From contig JAISZT010000080.1 in NCBI GenBank assembly GCA_031284485.1, positions 1 to 61,370 of the forward strand: a stretch of DNA of 61,370 nucleotides. Reading direction: 5' to 3'. Position 1 is the first letter of the stretch. Each line of letters opens with the position of its first letter. Positions 38,351 to 47,377 of this stretch are shown in pieces. The translations under genes and the position numbers were made by a program. The notes below the pieces were generated by a model. The model ran no database searches and was not told where the DNA came from. It worked only from the letters and a program-made list of their open reading frames with translations. The stretch comes from Desulfovibrio sp. GTDB lineage: Bacteria > Desulfobacterota > Desulfovibrionia > Desulfovibrionales > Desulfovibrionaceae.

Positions 38351-39230
38351 ACAAATGAAAGACATGCTGAAAACGCGCGCCGATGTGGTGGAACGCTACC
38401 TTGCCTCGTGTCTGGATGAGCGTCCGATGCCTGAGCGGCTCAAGGAGGCGATGTTTTACAGTTTGCTGGCCGGGGGCAAACGCCTGCGTCCTGTGCTTTG
38501 CCTCACCTGCGCGGCTCTTTGCGGCGTTGATCCGCATACAGTGTTGCCTTTTGCCGCCGCAATCGAGATGGTACATACCTATTCCCTGATTCACGATGAT
38601 TTGCCCGCCATGGACGATGATGATCTGCGGCGCGGCAAACCTTCAAGTCACAAGATGTTTGATGAGGCAACAGCCATACTTGCCGGGGATGCCCTGCTTA
38701 CAGACGCCTTTGTGGTCATGTGCCGTACGCGGCGTCCGGCGGATATGGTTTTGAAAGCCGTTGGGGAGTTCGCCCTGGCGGCGGGGGCGTCCGGCATGGC
38801 GGGAGGGCAGCTTCTGGACATGCAGTATACGGGCCTTGGGGAAATGGATGAAAAAGACCTGCGGATTATGCAGTCCATGAAAACCGGAGCCATATTGCGG
38901 GCAGCCTGCACGTGCGGAGCGCTCCTGGCAGGCGCGGAGGATGCGGCGCTGGATTCCCTCGGCAGGTACGGATCATGCCTTGGCGCGGCCTTTCAGATTA
39001 CCGACGACATTCTTGATATTGTGACGGACACGGAATGCCTGGGGAAGCCGTCGGGCAGTGACGCGGCAAAAGGCAAAATGACGTATCCGGCGTTGATCGG
39101 ACTTGATAAAAGCCGGGAATACGCAAAAAAACAGGCTGATGCGGCTAGTGCGGCATTGGCGAATTTTTCCGGTCGGGAAGCGGATTTTCTGTCTGCTCTG
39201 GCGGACTACACGGTAACACGGGCAGCCTGA
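38340..39230 (+). CDS. ispA: Polyprenyl synthase (farnesyl diphosphate synthase type)
   Basis: This 296-residue prenyltransferase condenses isopentenyl units, most likely to farnesyl diphosphate. The first aspartate-rich motif is in DDLPAMDDDDLRR and the second is DDILD. The size and the xseB-ispA-dxs order match the known ispA cluster. ATG 38340 is used here; an ATG at 38355 is also possible. Confidence 0.94.
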   Translation: MRSEQMKDMLKTRADVVERYLASCLDERPMPERLKEAMFYSLLAGGKRLRPVLCLTCAALCGVDPHTVLPFAAAIEMVHTYSLIHDDLPAMDDDDLRRGKPSSHKMFDEATAILAGDALLTDAFVVMCRTRRPADMVLKAVGEFALAAGASGMAGGQLLDMQYTGLGEMDEKDLRIMQSMKTGAILRAACTCGALLAGAEDAALDSLGRYGSCLGAAFQITDDILDIVTDTECLGKPSGSDAAKGKMTYPALIGLDKSREYAKKQADAASAALANFSGREADFLSALADYTVTRAA

Positions 39231-39231
39231 T

Positions 39232-41175
39232 ATGACACCGGTGTTTGATGCAGTCGGCAGCGCGCTGCTTGACGGCATTACCGACCCCGCGCAGATTGCG
39301 CCCCTGACAGACTCTCAGCTTTCCTGTCTGGCCGATGAGCTGCGTCAGCGTATTATTGATGTTGTTTCGTGCAATGGCGGGCATCTTGCGCCTTCGCTCG
39401 GTGTTGTGGAACTGACGCTGGCGTTGCTTGCGGTTTTTAATCTGCATGACGACAAACTGATCTGGGATGTAGGACATCAGTCCTATGCTTACAAGCTGCT
39501 TACCGGACGGGCGCGACAATTTCATACCTTGCGCATGCTGGGGGGGATATCCGGCTTCCCCCGCATGTCCGAAAGTCCCCATGATCACTTTGGCGTCGGG
39601 CATTCCTCCACATCAATTTCCGCCGCACTCGGCATGGCTGTGGCGCGGGATCTTGCCGGGCGTAAAAATCATGTGCTGGCTGTCATCGGCGACGGTTCGC
39701 TGACGGCCGGGGAGGCTTTTGAGGGGCTGAATCTGGCGGGGCACATGGGACGACGGCTTATTGTGGTGCTCAACGACAATGAAATGTCAATTTCACCCAA
39801 TGTTGGGGCGCTCTCTCTGTTTTTGAGCCGGACGCTGTCACGGCGCTGGGTACGGCAGGCGCGTAAGGATGTGCTGAAATTTTTACGCTCTGTTCCCCGT
39901 ATAGGACAAAAGCTTGCCCTGTACGCCATGCGCGGCGAATGGAGTTTCAAGTCATTTTTTACCCCGGGCATGCTCTTTGAGGCCTTTCGTTTTACCTATA
40001 TCGGTCCGGTGGATGGCCATGACATAACGGCGCTGAAACAGAATCTGAAAATGGCTGCGGCAGTGGAAGACGGGCCTGTGCTTTTGCATGTGCGTACGGT
40101 GAAAGGGAAAGGCTATCCGCCTGCCGAAAAAAACCCTACCTTATATCATGGTGTAGGTCCGTTTGCGCCGGAAACGAACCTGTCGATTTCCGTAAAAGGA
40201 AATGTGCCTTCATATACCGAAGTTTTTGGCAAAACTCTGGTGCAACTTGCCGAGAAAGATGAACGTGTTATTGCTATAACAGCCGCCATGCCTGAAGGTA
40301 CGGGCACAAATCTTTTTAAAGAGCGCTTTCCTGACCGCTTTGTGGATGTGGGTATATGCGAACAAAATGCCGTGACTCTTGCTGCAGGGCTGGCCAGCCA
40401 GGGATATCGCCCCGTTGTGACCATTTATTCCACATTTCTTCAGCGTGCCTATGATCAGGTGGTGCATGACGTTTGTTTGCAGAATTTGCCGGTAACTTTT
40501 TGCCTGGATCGCGCAGGGCTGGTGGGTGAAGACGGGGCCACGCATCACGGGGCATTTGACATTGCCTATCTGCGGCATATACCGCATATAAATCTGTTGG
40601 CTCCGCGTGATGAAAACATGTTGCGGCATTGCCTGTTGACTGCCCTGAGCGGCAATGTGCCTTGCGCCCTGCGTTATCCCCGGGGGGCAGGATTTGGCGT
40701 GCCGCTTGACGGTGAACCTCGCCTTCTTGCGCCCGGTGTCGGGGAGATTTTACGACAGGGTGAACGTATCGCTATAATCGCCGTGGGCAACCGTGTCTAT
40801 CCGGCTATTGAGGCCGCCGCTGTTTTGGCGGAACAGGAATCGGGGATCAACCCTGCGGTTTTTGATCCAGTCTGGATAAAGCCTTTGCCGATGGACCAAC
40901 TGGCGGACATTGCTCGGCGCTATGAGTATTTATTATTTGTGGAAGAAGGCGTCCTTGCCGGTGGATTCTCTTCTGCTGTTCTGGAATTTTTTAGTGATTA
41001 TAATTTGCTGCGTGCGCATCACATCAAACGGTTGGGCTTGCCGGACAAATTTATGGAGCACGGCAGTCAACTGGAATTGCGTGAACTTGCGGAATTGCGC
41101 AGCGCAAATATTGTAAAAGCTGTTAGCGAGTTGGCAGTGAAGGATAATTCCAATCCCAAATTAAAAATACGTTAA
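39232..41175 (+). CDS. dxs: 1-deoxy-D-xylulose-5-phosphate synthase
   Basis: Dxs (647 residues) is a thiamine-diphosphate enzyme that joins pyruvate and glyceraldehyde 3-phosphate. The ThDP site GDGSLTAGEAFEGLN with the downstream NDN, the GHQSYAYKLLTGR region and the second-domain EGTGTNLF and DVGICEQNAVT segments are all there. The product feeds both isoprenoids (ispG, ispA here) and ThiG. The last bases of the gene form part of a hairpin at 41147-41196. Confidence 0.96.
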   Translation: MTPVFDAVGSALLDGITDPAQIAPLTDSQLSCLADELRQRIIDVVSCNGGHLAPSLGVVELTLALLAVFNLHDDKLIWDVGHQSYAYKLLTGRARQFHTLRMLGGISGFPRMSESPHDHFGVGHSSTSISAALGMAVARDLAGRKNHVLAVIGDGSLTAGEAFEGLNLAGHMGRRLIVVLNDNEMSISPNVGALSLFLSRTLSRRWVRQARKDVLKFLRSVPRIGQKLALYAMRGEWSFKSFFTPGMLFEAFRFTYIGPVDGHDITALKQNLKMAAAVEDGPVLLHVRTVKGKGYPPAEKNPTLYHGVGPFAPETNLSISVKGNVPSYTEVFGKTLVQLAEKDERVIAITAAMPEGTGTNLFKERFPDRFVDVGICEQNAVTLAAGLASQGYRPVVTIYSTFLQRAYDQVVHDVCLQNLPVTFCLDRAGLVGEDGATHHGAFDIAYLRHIPHINLLAPRDENMLRHCLLTALSGNVPCALRYPRGAGFGVPLDGEPRLLAPGVGEILRQGERIAIIAVGNRVYPAIEAAAVLAEQESGINPAVFDPVWIKPLPMDQLADIARRYEYLLFVEEGVLAGGFSSAVLEFFSDYNLLRAHHIKRLGLPDKFMEHGSQLELRELAELRSANIVKAVSELAVKDNSNPKLKIR

Positions 41176-41196
41176 TTTTTAATTTGAAATTGGAAT
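41147..41196. terminator. Hairpin overlapping the dxs stop codon
   Basis: ATTCCAAT plus AAATTAAAAAT on the left pairs with ATTTTTAATTT plus ATTGGAAT on the right, leaving a six-base loop and a 3-by-3 internal bulge. The dxs TAA lies inside. It probably ends the long plus-strand transcript, although no T-run follows the outer stem. Confidence 0.55.
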
Positions 41197-41202
41197 GCGC
41201 GA

Positions 41203-41303
41203 CAGGATGTCCTGCCGAAATGCGAAGCATTTCGAGAGGCAAGGCGGGACCACGTTCCCGCCGCAGCCAGCAGATAAAAATTGCAGGACGCAATTTTTAT
41301 CTG
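41203..41303. repeat. Cluster of four tandem hairpins
   Basis: Four inverted repeats stand one after another: CAGGA/TCCTG (41203-41214), CGAAATGC/GCATTTCG (41216-41234), GGCGGGA/TCCCGCC (41243-41262), and CAGATAAAAATTGC with a matching right arm around an AGGAC loop (41271-41303). The last is the same core and loop as the palindrome at 4346-4399. The cluster resembles a mosaic repeat of the REP/intergenic type; it contains no coding frame I can support. Confidence 0.65.
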
Positions 41304-41405
41304 GAATCCGAATAAAATATCGCAGCAAAAAACTCTTGCCATATCCGAGCGCTGACAGTTATACTGCGCCAAGATTTTTGTCGTAACCTGAGCCAAGAGG
41401 GCACT

Positions 41406-41744
41406 ATGAGTGAAGAAATATTGGATTGGCAGGAAGCTATTGCCCGAGTGCTTAATAAACGTGATCTGTATGTTAAATTACTGAATAAATTTATTGATTC
41501 TGAGAAGGACAGTTCGTCCAGGGTGGAGCAGGCTCTGAAAAGTGGTGACACGGAAGAAGCTCGCAAAATTGTGCATACAACAAAGGGCGCTGCCGCCAAC
41601 TTGGGTGCAAAAGCTTTGGCGGCATCTGCGCTGGAGCTTGAAACGGCCATCAGAGCAGGCGGAGACACCAGTGTTGCTATGGAGAATTTCAGTTCCGCCG
41701 TTACAGATACTGTGGCTGCCATGTCGGCGTTCATAGCCCAGTAA
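41406..41744 (+). CDS. Stand-alone Hpt (histidine phosphotransfer) protein
   Basis: This 112-residue, mostly helical protein has the Hpt motif HTTKGAAANLGA, whose histidine accepts a phosphoryl group from a response-regulator or hybrid-kinase receiver domain. The N-terminal helices (LDWQEAIARVLNKRDLYVKLLNKFI) match the family. No kinase or regulator gene is nearby, so its partner is unknown. It is in a convergent pair with the polyglucose operon, separated by a strong terminator. Confidence 0.85.
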   Translation: MSEEILDWQEAIARVLNKRDLYVKLLNKFIDSEKDSSSRVEQALKSGDTEEARKIVHTTKGAAANLGAKALAASALELETAIRAGGDTSVAMENFSSAVTDTVAAMSAFIAQ

Positions 41745-41759
41745 GGTAAGTTCGTAACG

Positions 41760-41806
41760 GTCAGGCATATGCAAGCCGTTCAACAAACAGCTTGCATATG
41801 CCTGAC
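41760..41806. terminator. Perfect 16-bp hairpin between convergent genes
   Basis: The 16-base arm 41760-41775 (GTCAGGCATATGCAAG) pairs perfectly with 41791-41806 around a 15-base loop. It lies between the Hpt gene and the end of the polyglucose operon and probably acts on both strands, though it lacks a long T-run. Confidence 0.65.
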
Positions 41807-41818
41807 ATTATCCGTCGG

Positions 41819-44800
41819 TTAAGCCCAGAGTACCAGCCCTGTTTCAGTTGGCGATGCCAGCGCTCTATGCATCGGCATGATTCTGATGCCATAACTGTAT
41901 TGGCCGTTTTGCGTGGGGACGTAAGTAGCGGAAAATTCCGTACCGGCATCATTATTCAATTGTTTTGAACGCAAACGTAATACTTCAGGTTTGTTACGGA
42001 AGTTTCCATTTGCATAGGCTGGCCCGATAACAAGTTGAGCCAGAATTTCATCGGGATTCATGTCTCCAAGATGTGCGTGTACACGTACCGTGATCGGTTC
42101 TCCGCAATGCATTGTGTTGTCATGTACGCCGCTGATAATGATTTCCTCCAGTTTGATCATGCCAAAGCGTACCGGCAAGTTGTGTCGCCAGGCGGCCAGC
42201 TCCCGGCAGAGCGCCCAGTCATTTTCTGCCAGTGCGCCACTATGTTTGGCTACCGGCAGATAACCCCACTGTATGTAGTCAGCAAGCATGCGGTTGCTGC
42301 TGTACATAGCTGTAAGGGATTTCAGGGATCGCTTGGCCATGGCAATCCAGTTGGCAGGCAGCCCGGTGCCGTCAATATCATAGTAGAGGGGTAATACAGC
42401 GTTTTCCAGCAGCGTGTAGAGAGATTCCGCGTCTGAATAATCATTTTGGTCCGCACTTGGCAGTTGCGTTGTCACAACCGGCCCGATAGTCCAGCCGTTT
42501 TGTCGATTATAGCCTTCGCACCACCAGCCGTCTGAAATGCTTAAGTTGATGCCGCCGTTGACGGGCAGTTTCATGCCGCTGGTGCCTGAAGCCTCATGCG
42601 GGCGACGCGGCGTATTCAACCAGATGTCGCAACCCTGTGACAGTACGCGCGATACACGGAGGCTGTAGTTTTCCATAAAGAAGACGCGCCCTAAAAAACG
42701 CTCATCAAGGCTCAGGCGCAACACTTCCTGAATGAGATTGATGCCCGCTTCATCAGCCGGGTGTGCTTTGCCTGAAAAGACCAGGCAGGTCGGACAATCG
42801 GGATTGTTCAGAATTCGCGCCAGACGATCCGGATCGGCAAAAAGAAGAGTGGCCCTTTTGTACGGCGCAAAACGTCGGGCAAATCCTATGATTAATGTTT
42901 CCGGTTTAAGGATTTTTTCCATTTTTGCGCGTTGTTCCTTGTTCAGGTCGAATTTTTTCACAAAGGCGGGGATGCTTTCGCTCAGGGCATCCAGCAGGGC
43001 TACCTTCTGATTGAGGCGGGCTGTCCAGAACACATCGTCCGGGATGTCGTCAACCTTGTTCCAGACCTGCGAATCCGGCTCGTCTGAAAGCCAGTCCGGC
43101 CCCAAATATTGGTTAAGTACATCCTGCATGTGTATTCCCACATAGGAGGGTACATGTACGCCGTTTGTCACGTGCTCAATGGGAATTTCGGCCATGGGCA
43201 GCCCTTTCCAGAGGTTGCTCCACATATGGCGCGAAACTTCACCGTGCAGACGGCTAACGCCGTTTGCCTTGGCGGAAAGGCGCAGCGCCAGTAGCGTCAT
43301 CTCAAAATTTTGGCTGTCTGTGCCCTCAAACTGGCCGAGTTGAACGAAATCATGCCATGAAAGGCCAAGATTGGCGGCAATGCCGCTGAAATAGGTGCAC
43401 ATGAGCTCCAGCGAAAAAGTTTCATTGCCGGCCGGTACCGGCGTATGGGTCGTAAACACAGTGTTGGATTTTACACAAGCTTTTGCTTCTTCGTAGTTCA
43501 TGCCGGCCTGCATGCATGCCTGCAACCGCTCAATAACCATAAAGGCCGAATGGCCTTCATTCATATGATAAACGTGAGGTTCAAGGCCAAGCGTGCGGAT
43601 AAGGCGCATCCCGCCCATTCCCAGCAACATTTCCTGTAACAGCCGGATTTCACGGTTCGCTTCATAAAGGCGGTCAGTAATTTGTCGATCTTCCGCCGTA
43701 TTTCGCCGGGTATCCGTATCCATAAGGTACAGCGAAATGCGCCCGACCTGCATTTCCCAAACCCTGGCAAAACAAATGCGCCCCGGAAGTTCCAGTTGTA
43801 TGAAAATTGGTTCTCCGGCGTCATTGTGCAGCAGGCGTACAGGCAGGTGGGCGAAATTGGTTATCGGATACTGGGCCACCTGACGACCGTCCCTGTCAAT
43901 AACCTGGGTGAAATAACCGTTTTTGTACAACAGGCCTATGGCGATTAACGGTACCGCCATATCCGATGCTGATTTGAGGTGATCTCCGGAAAGGATGCCA
44001 AGGCCGCCGGAATAGATGGGAACAGACTCATGAAGTCCGTATTCCGTGGAAAAATAGGCGATCGGATGTTCCGGTGATATGTCTTCGCTCAATGTACGTT
44101 GCGGTTCGGCCATGTAGGCGTCGAACTGCGCCAGCACCTCATCATAAAGCTGCATGTATTCACTGTTATTTACCAGGTAGTTCAGGCGTTCAGGTTCTGC
44201 CTCTTCAAGCATGCGTATGGGATTGTGGCATTCGTCCCAAAACTGCGGGTTCAGCGTCATGAAGAGCTCTTTGGCCTTGTCGTTCCAGCTCCACCACAGA
44301 TTTTTCGAAATATCCCGCATGCGTTCAAGCGCTTTTGGCAATTCCGCCATAGCCATGAATTTTCGCAGAAAGGGCGTTGCGGAGGATGATGCCGCAAGAA
44401 TGCGGTTCAGAACAGCCTGGCCGCTTGGCTCAAGGGCTGAGCGCGTATCAGCCTTTTCAAGCGCAAGTTGAAATGCCTTGATATAATTTTCAAAAAAGTA
44501 GATCCACGAGGTTTGTTCAGCCAGATGGCGGGCATTCTTGCGCCAGTTTGCCAATTCACATTGCGGCACAACAGCGCCCAGCATAACGCTTTCGTGCAGT
44601 AAATCAACAGATTGGTCAAAGTTGGTGCCGCTTCGCGGCATTACATATATGCCCGGACGTTGTTCCGGCAATTGCTGGCTGAAATTTTTTACCCACATGC
44701 CGAAACCGGACAGATCAGTTGTCATTGTGGGCACGCACCAGGCGGCAGATTCCTGCGGGGTATAACCCCAAGGCTCATACCATGACGGGAAAAAGCCCAT

Positions 44801-46075
44801 GTCGCACGCCGAAAGAACTTCTTCATAAGGCACATTGAAAAAACCGTCGTTGCCGTCGAGCATGGCCGGTACAAAGATTACTTTTACGCGGTTCTCGGGG
44901 GTGTTGTTGAGGCCAAGGTTACGGCAGGCGTTGATGACGGGATCTTGCGGCGCGTTCCACGCGTAGTGTGTGCAGATAAATGGCAATCCGTTGTCAGTTG
45001 CACCAGGATCGCCGGAAACCGCTGCCGGGTTGACGCCTGTATGTCCCCCCATAATAAGGCACAAAGCCAGAATGGAATGCTCTGTTCCGGCAAGACTTTT
45101 GTCCGCGCGGGCAAGGGCTTCAAGGAAAATATCCACACCCTTGTTGTGCATTTCGTAACGGCCGGAAATGATAAAAATACGTGTATCCTCAGGCAGTTTT
45201 GCACGCAGAAATTTTTCAGACACCTCAATGGCGCGGGCGCGTCTTGCCAGGGGTATATCCCGCTTTTCAGAGAAATCCGGTATAATACGCAGGTCCAGCC
45301 CGTTAACCGTGATCACGTTGGGCTGTTTTCCAAGAAAGATAGTGGACTCGTCGCCGGTTATATGGCTTACAGTGGTGAAAGCGTCGGCCTCCCGTGCGGA
45401 AACGCTTTCCATGGACCACTTCGCCGTAATGTTTTGCGCGGCGGCTTCAATGGCCGGGTTGATGCTGCGCATATTACTGTAGATGTCGCGGCCTGTGCCG
45501 GCCAGAGCGCGCCCCAGCATTGTCGCGTGCGTGGTGAAAACAGTTCCCACTGAAGGTTCAAGTCTTTTCAGCGTCAACAATCCCGCTCCACACATCCATT
45601 CGTGAAAGAGGGCCACAGATCTGCCTTCCAGTGGTCTCACGAGATGGTCATGTATGGTGGCGATCGCTTCTCCACACACAGTGGCGAACATGACCGGTTC
45701 TATATAATCCCATCCGCCGGATAAGGAGTCTACGCCGTAGTTTTTCCATAGTTCGTACAGCAACTGGCTGCTGGAGTAACGCTTGGAAAAGTCAACCAGA
45801 ATTGCCTTTGGTCTGCCTGGTATATTCCAGCGCCCCAGACGGCATTTAATATCCTTGGCGGCAAATCCGGGGCGGAGAGAATCCCAGATTTCTTCGTCCG
45901 TTTCCTCAAAACCGGGGTTTTGTTGGAGTGACGGCCCCAGCAGGAAATAGTCTTCTCCAAAATTTTCAATTGATTGCAGTGCCTTGCTACTGATTACGGA
46001 ATAGATGCCACCAACTTTGTTGCAGACTTCCCAACTCACTTCAAGAAGTGTCACAGGGGCGTTGTTGTGGTCCAT
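41819..46075 (-). CDS. Fused GT3 glycogen synthase and GT35 alpha-glucan phosphorylase
   Basis: This 1418-residue protein joins two enzymes. Residues about 10-545 match the eukaryote-type GT3 glycogen synthase: EVSWEVCNKVGGIYSVI (12-28), FHEWMCGAG (157-165), TTHATMLGR (181-189), SGRYEMHNKGVDIFLEAL (304-321), and the EX7E pair E434/E442 in YEPWGYTPQE. Residues about 575-1290 match GT35 phosphorylase of the short bacterial type, with the PLP lysine K1169 in ASGTSGMK; a beta-rich C-terminal domain follows (1300-1418). One half makes alpha-1,4 glucan from a nucleotide sugar and the other releases glucose 1-phosphate. It is the last gene of the polyglucose operon, nine bases after the GH57 gene. 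Confidence 0.93.
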   Translation of the reverse strand: MDHNNAPVTLLEVSWEVCNKVGGIYSVISSKALQSIENFGEDYFLLGPSLQQNPGFEETDEEIWDSLRPGFAAKDIKCRLGRWNIPGRPKAILVDFSKRYSSSQLLYELWKNYGVDSLSGGWDYIEPVMFATVCGEAIATIHDHLVRPLEGRSVALFHEWMCGAGLLTLKRLEPSVGTVFTTHATMLGRALAGTGRDIYSNMRSINPAIEAAAQNITAKWSMESVSAREADAFTTVSHITGDESTIFLGKQPNVITVNGLDLRIIPDFSEKRDIPLARRARAIEVSEKFLRAKLPEDTRIFIISGRYEMHNKGVDIFLEALARADKSLAGTEHSILALCLIMGGHTGVNPAAVSGDPGATDNGLPFICTHYAWNAPQDPVINACRNLGLNNTPENRVKVIFVPAMLDGNDGFFNVPYEEVLSACDMGFFPSWYEPWGYTPQESAAWCVPTMTTDLSGFGMWVKNFSQQLPEQRPGIYVMPRSGTNFDQSVDLLHESVMLGAVVPQCELANWRKNARHLAEQTSWIYFFENYIKAFQLALEKADTRSALEPSGQAVLNRILAASSSATPFLRKFMAMAELPKALERMRDISKNLWWSWNDKAKELFMTLNPQFWDECHNPIRMLEEAEPERLNYLVNNSEYMQLYDEVLAQFDAYMAEPQRTLSEDISPEHPIAYFSTEYGLHESVPIYSGGLGILSGDHLKSASDMAVPLIAIGLLYKNGYFTQVIDRDGRQVAQYPITNFAHLPVRLLHNDAGEPIFIQLELPGRICFARVWEMQVGRISLYLMDTDTRRNTAEDRQITDRLYEANREIRLLQEMLLGMGGMRLIRTLGLEPHVYHMNEGHSAFMVIERLQACMQAGMNYEEAKACVKSNTVFTTHTPVPAGNETFSLELMCTYFSGIAANLGLSWHDFVQLGQFEGTDSQNFEMTLLALRLSAKANGVSRLHGEVSRHMWSNLWKGLPMAEIPIEHVTNGVHVPSYVGIHMQDVLNQYLGPDWLSDEPDSQVWNKVDDIPDDVFWTARLNQKVALLDALSESIPAFVKKFDLNKEQRAKMEKILKPETLIIGFARRFAPYKRATLLFADPDRLARILNNPDCPTCLVFSGKAHPADEAGINLIQEVLRLSLDERFLGRVFFMENYSLRVSRVLSQGCDIWLNTPRRPHEASGTSGMKLPVNGGINLSISDGWWCEGYNRQNGWTIGPVVTTQLPSADQNDYSDAESLYTLLENAVLPLYYDIDGTGLPANWIAMAKRSLKSLTAMYSSNRMLADYIQWGYLPVAKHSGALAENDWALCRELAAWRHNLPVRFGMIKLEEIIISGVHDNTMHCGEPITVRVHAHLGDMNPDEILAQLVIGPAYANGNFRNKPEVLRLRSKQLNNDAGTEFSATYVPTQNGQYSYGIRIMPMHRALASPTETGLVLWA

Positions 46076-46084
46076 TGTTGCTCC

Positions 46085-47377
46085 TTATTTAACCTGAGGA
46101 TTGGTTTTTTTTCCGGTTTTTACCCTGGAAGAAGAGATCGTTTGTTTATTGGTGGATGAGGCCTTAGGGAGGGACTTTTTAGGTTTTACGGCCCGTTCTG
46201 ATGCTGCAAGCCGCATTTCGAAGTCTGCCAGCACATTCATAAAGGTGATGTATGCGTCATAAGGGCTACCAAAAGGGTTGGGGCGATCCGTCAAATGTTC
46301 TGAAAACCATTTTGTAGACATATAATGAAAATGATCCGAAGCTTGCAGCCGTTCAAAATCATGCAGTAAATCCGGGGCGGCAATGGTGCGTACGCGATCC
46401 GCAAGATTGTAAAGGGCGTGAATGGCATCTTTTTGCATGTCATTGCCAAGCCATGCCGTGAGGTCGCGTTCTTCATCAGCCCATGAGATAAACCCCGGCA
46501 CGTCAATCTCACCTTTTGCGGGAATTTTTTTAATAATTTCACCCGGCGTTAAAAAATGGAAGTCTTTATGGGCCAGAATTGCGGCAGGCAGAGCTTCCAT
46601 GAATTCAAAAATGCCGGATTCTTTGGGATGTCGCAAGCCTATGACATGGTAGTCATTAAAAATATTGATGATATCAGCGGAATTGGACAATGCGTGGCAC
46701 CAGGTGGCATATTTTTCAGAAGTGAGGGGCCAGGAATCCCAGTTTTGATTACTGAAGTTCAAGTCAAGGTCGCAGGACAATGATGTATTGCGTAAAAAAA
46801 GTCGCATATCTGACAGACCGAGGGAGTGGTAAAGGTAGTTCGGACTACGCCAGCCGAGCACATGATCCGCCCCTTCCGACAGCACGGCTTTATAGCCGTT
46901 GTCCTTTAAGGCCCAAGCCAGATCGTTGTTATAAATGAACTCCGCATGTCTGAATGTTATCGGTTTTTTGCCAAACAGAGTTTTAATGCGGGCCGAATGT
47001 GTTTTAACTTGGTGATTAAATTCATTTTTTGAATAAAGAAAAGCCAGGGAATGGGCCGAGGTTTCCCCCATGAATTCAACGCAGCCGGTCGCTGCCAAGG
47101 CTTTAAAGCTGTCTATGACTTCAGGCGCGTATTGCTCAAACTGGTCAAGGGCCGTACCGGAAATCGAAACGGCGAATCTGAATTCCTTTTTATGACGCTT
47201 TATGAGTTTAAGAAAAAGATCATTTGTCGGCAGATAGCATGCTCGTGCGTTGTAGAGCAGCGTGTCGCAATTGCGGTCGTCATCCTCGTAAAGGGAATTA
47301 TGCCCCATGTCAAATACAGTATAACGGCGTAAATTATACGGTTCGTGAACTTCGTAGCACAGGCATATTGCTGGCAT
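46085..47377 (-). CDS. Glycoside hydrolase family 57 protein
   Basis: This 430-residue cytoplasmic protein (no signal peptide) has the GH57 nucleophile motif with E105 in FMGETSAHS and a likely acid residue in the NDYHVIGLRHP region. GH57 members are alpha-amylases, 4-alpha-glucanotransferases or branching enzymes. Within this operon it may act as a branching or glucan-trimming enzyme in place of GlgB. The last 35 or so residues form a lysine- and serine-rich tail. Its start overlaps the GT4 gene stop by one base (TGATG). Confidence 0.88.
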   Translation of the reverse strand: MPAICLCYEVHEPYNLRRYTVFDMGHNSLYEDDDRNCDTLLYNARACYLPTNDLFLKLIKRHKKEFRFAVSISGTALDQFEQYAPEVIDSFKALAATGCVEFMGETSAHSLAFLYSKNEFNHQVKTHSARIKTLFGKKPITFRHAEFIYNNDLAWALKDNGYKAVLSEGADHVLGWRSPNYLYHSLGLSDMRLFLRNTSLSCDLDLNFSNQNWDSWPLTSEKYATWCHALSNSADIINIFNDYHVIGLRHPKESGIFEFMEALPAAILAHKDFHFLTPGEIIKKIPAKGEIDVPGFISWADEERDLTAWLGNDMQKDAIHALYNLADRVRTIAAPDLLHDFERLQASDHFHYMSTKWFSEHLTDRPNPFGSPYDAYITFMNVLADFEMRLAASERAVKPKKSLPKASSTNKQTISSSRVKTGKKTNPQVK

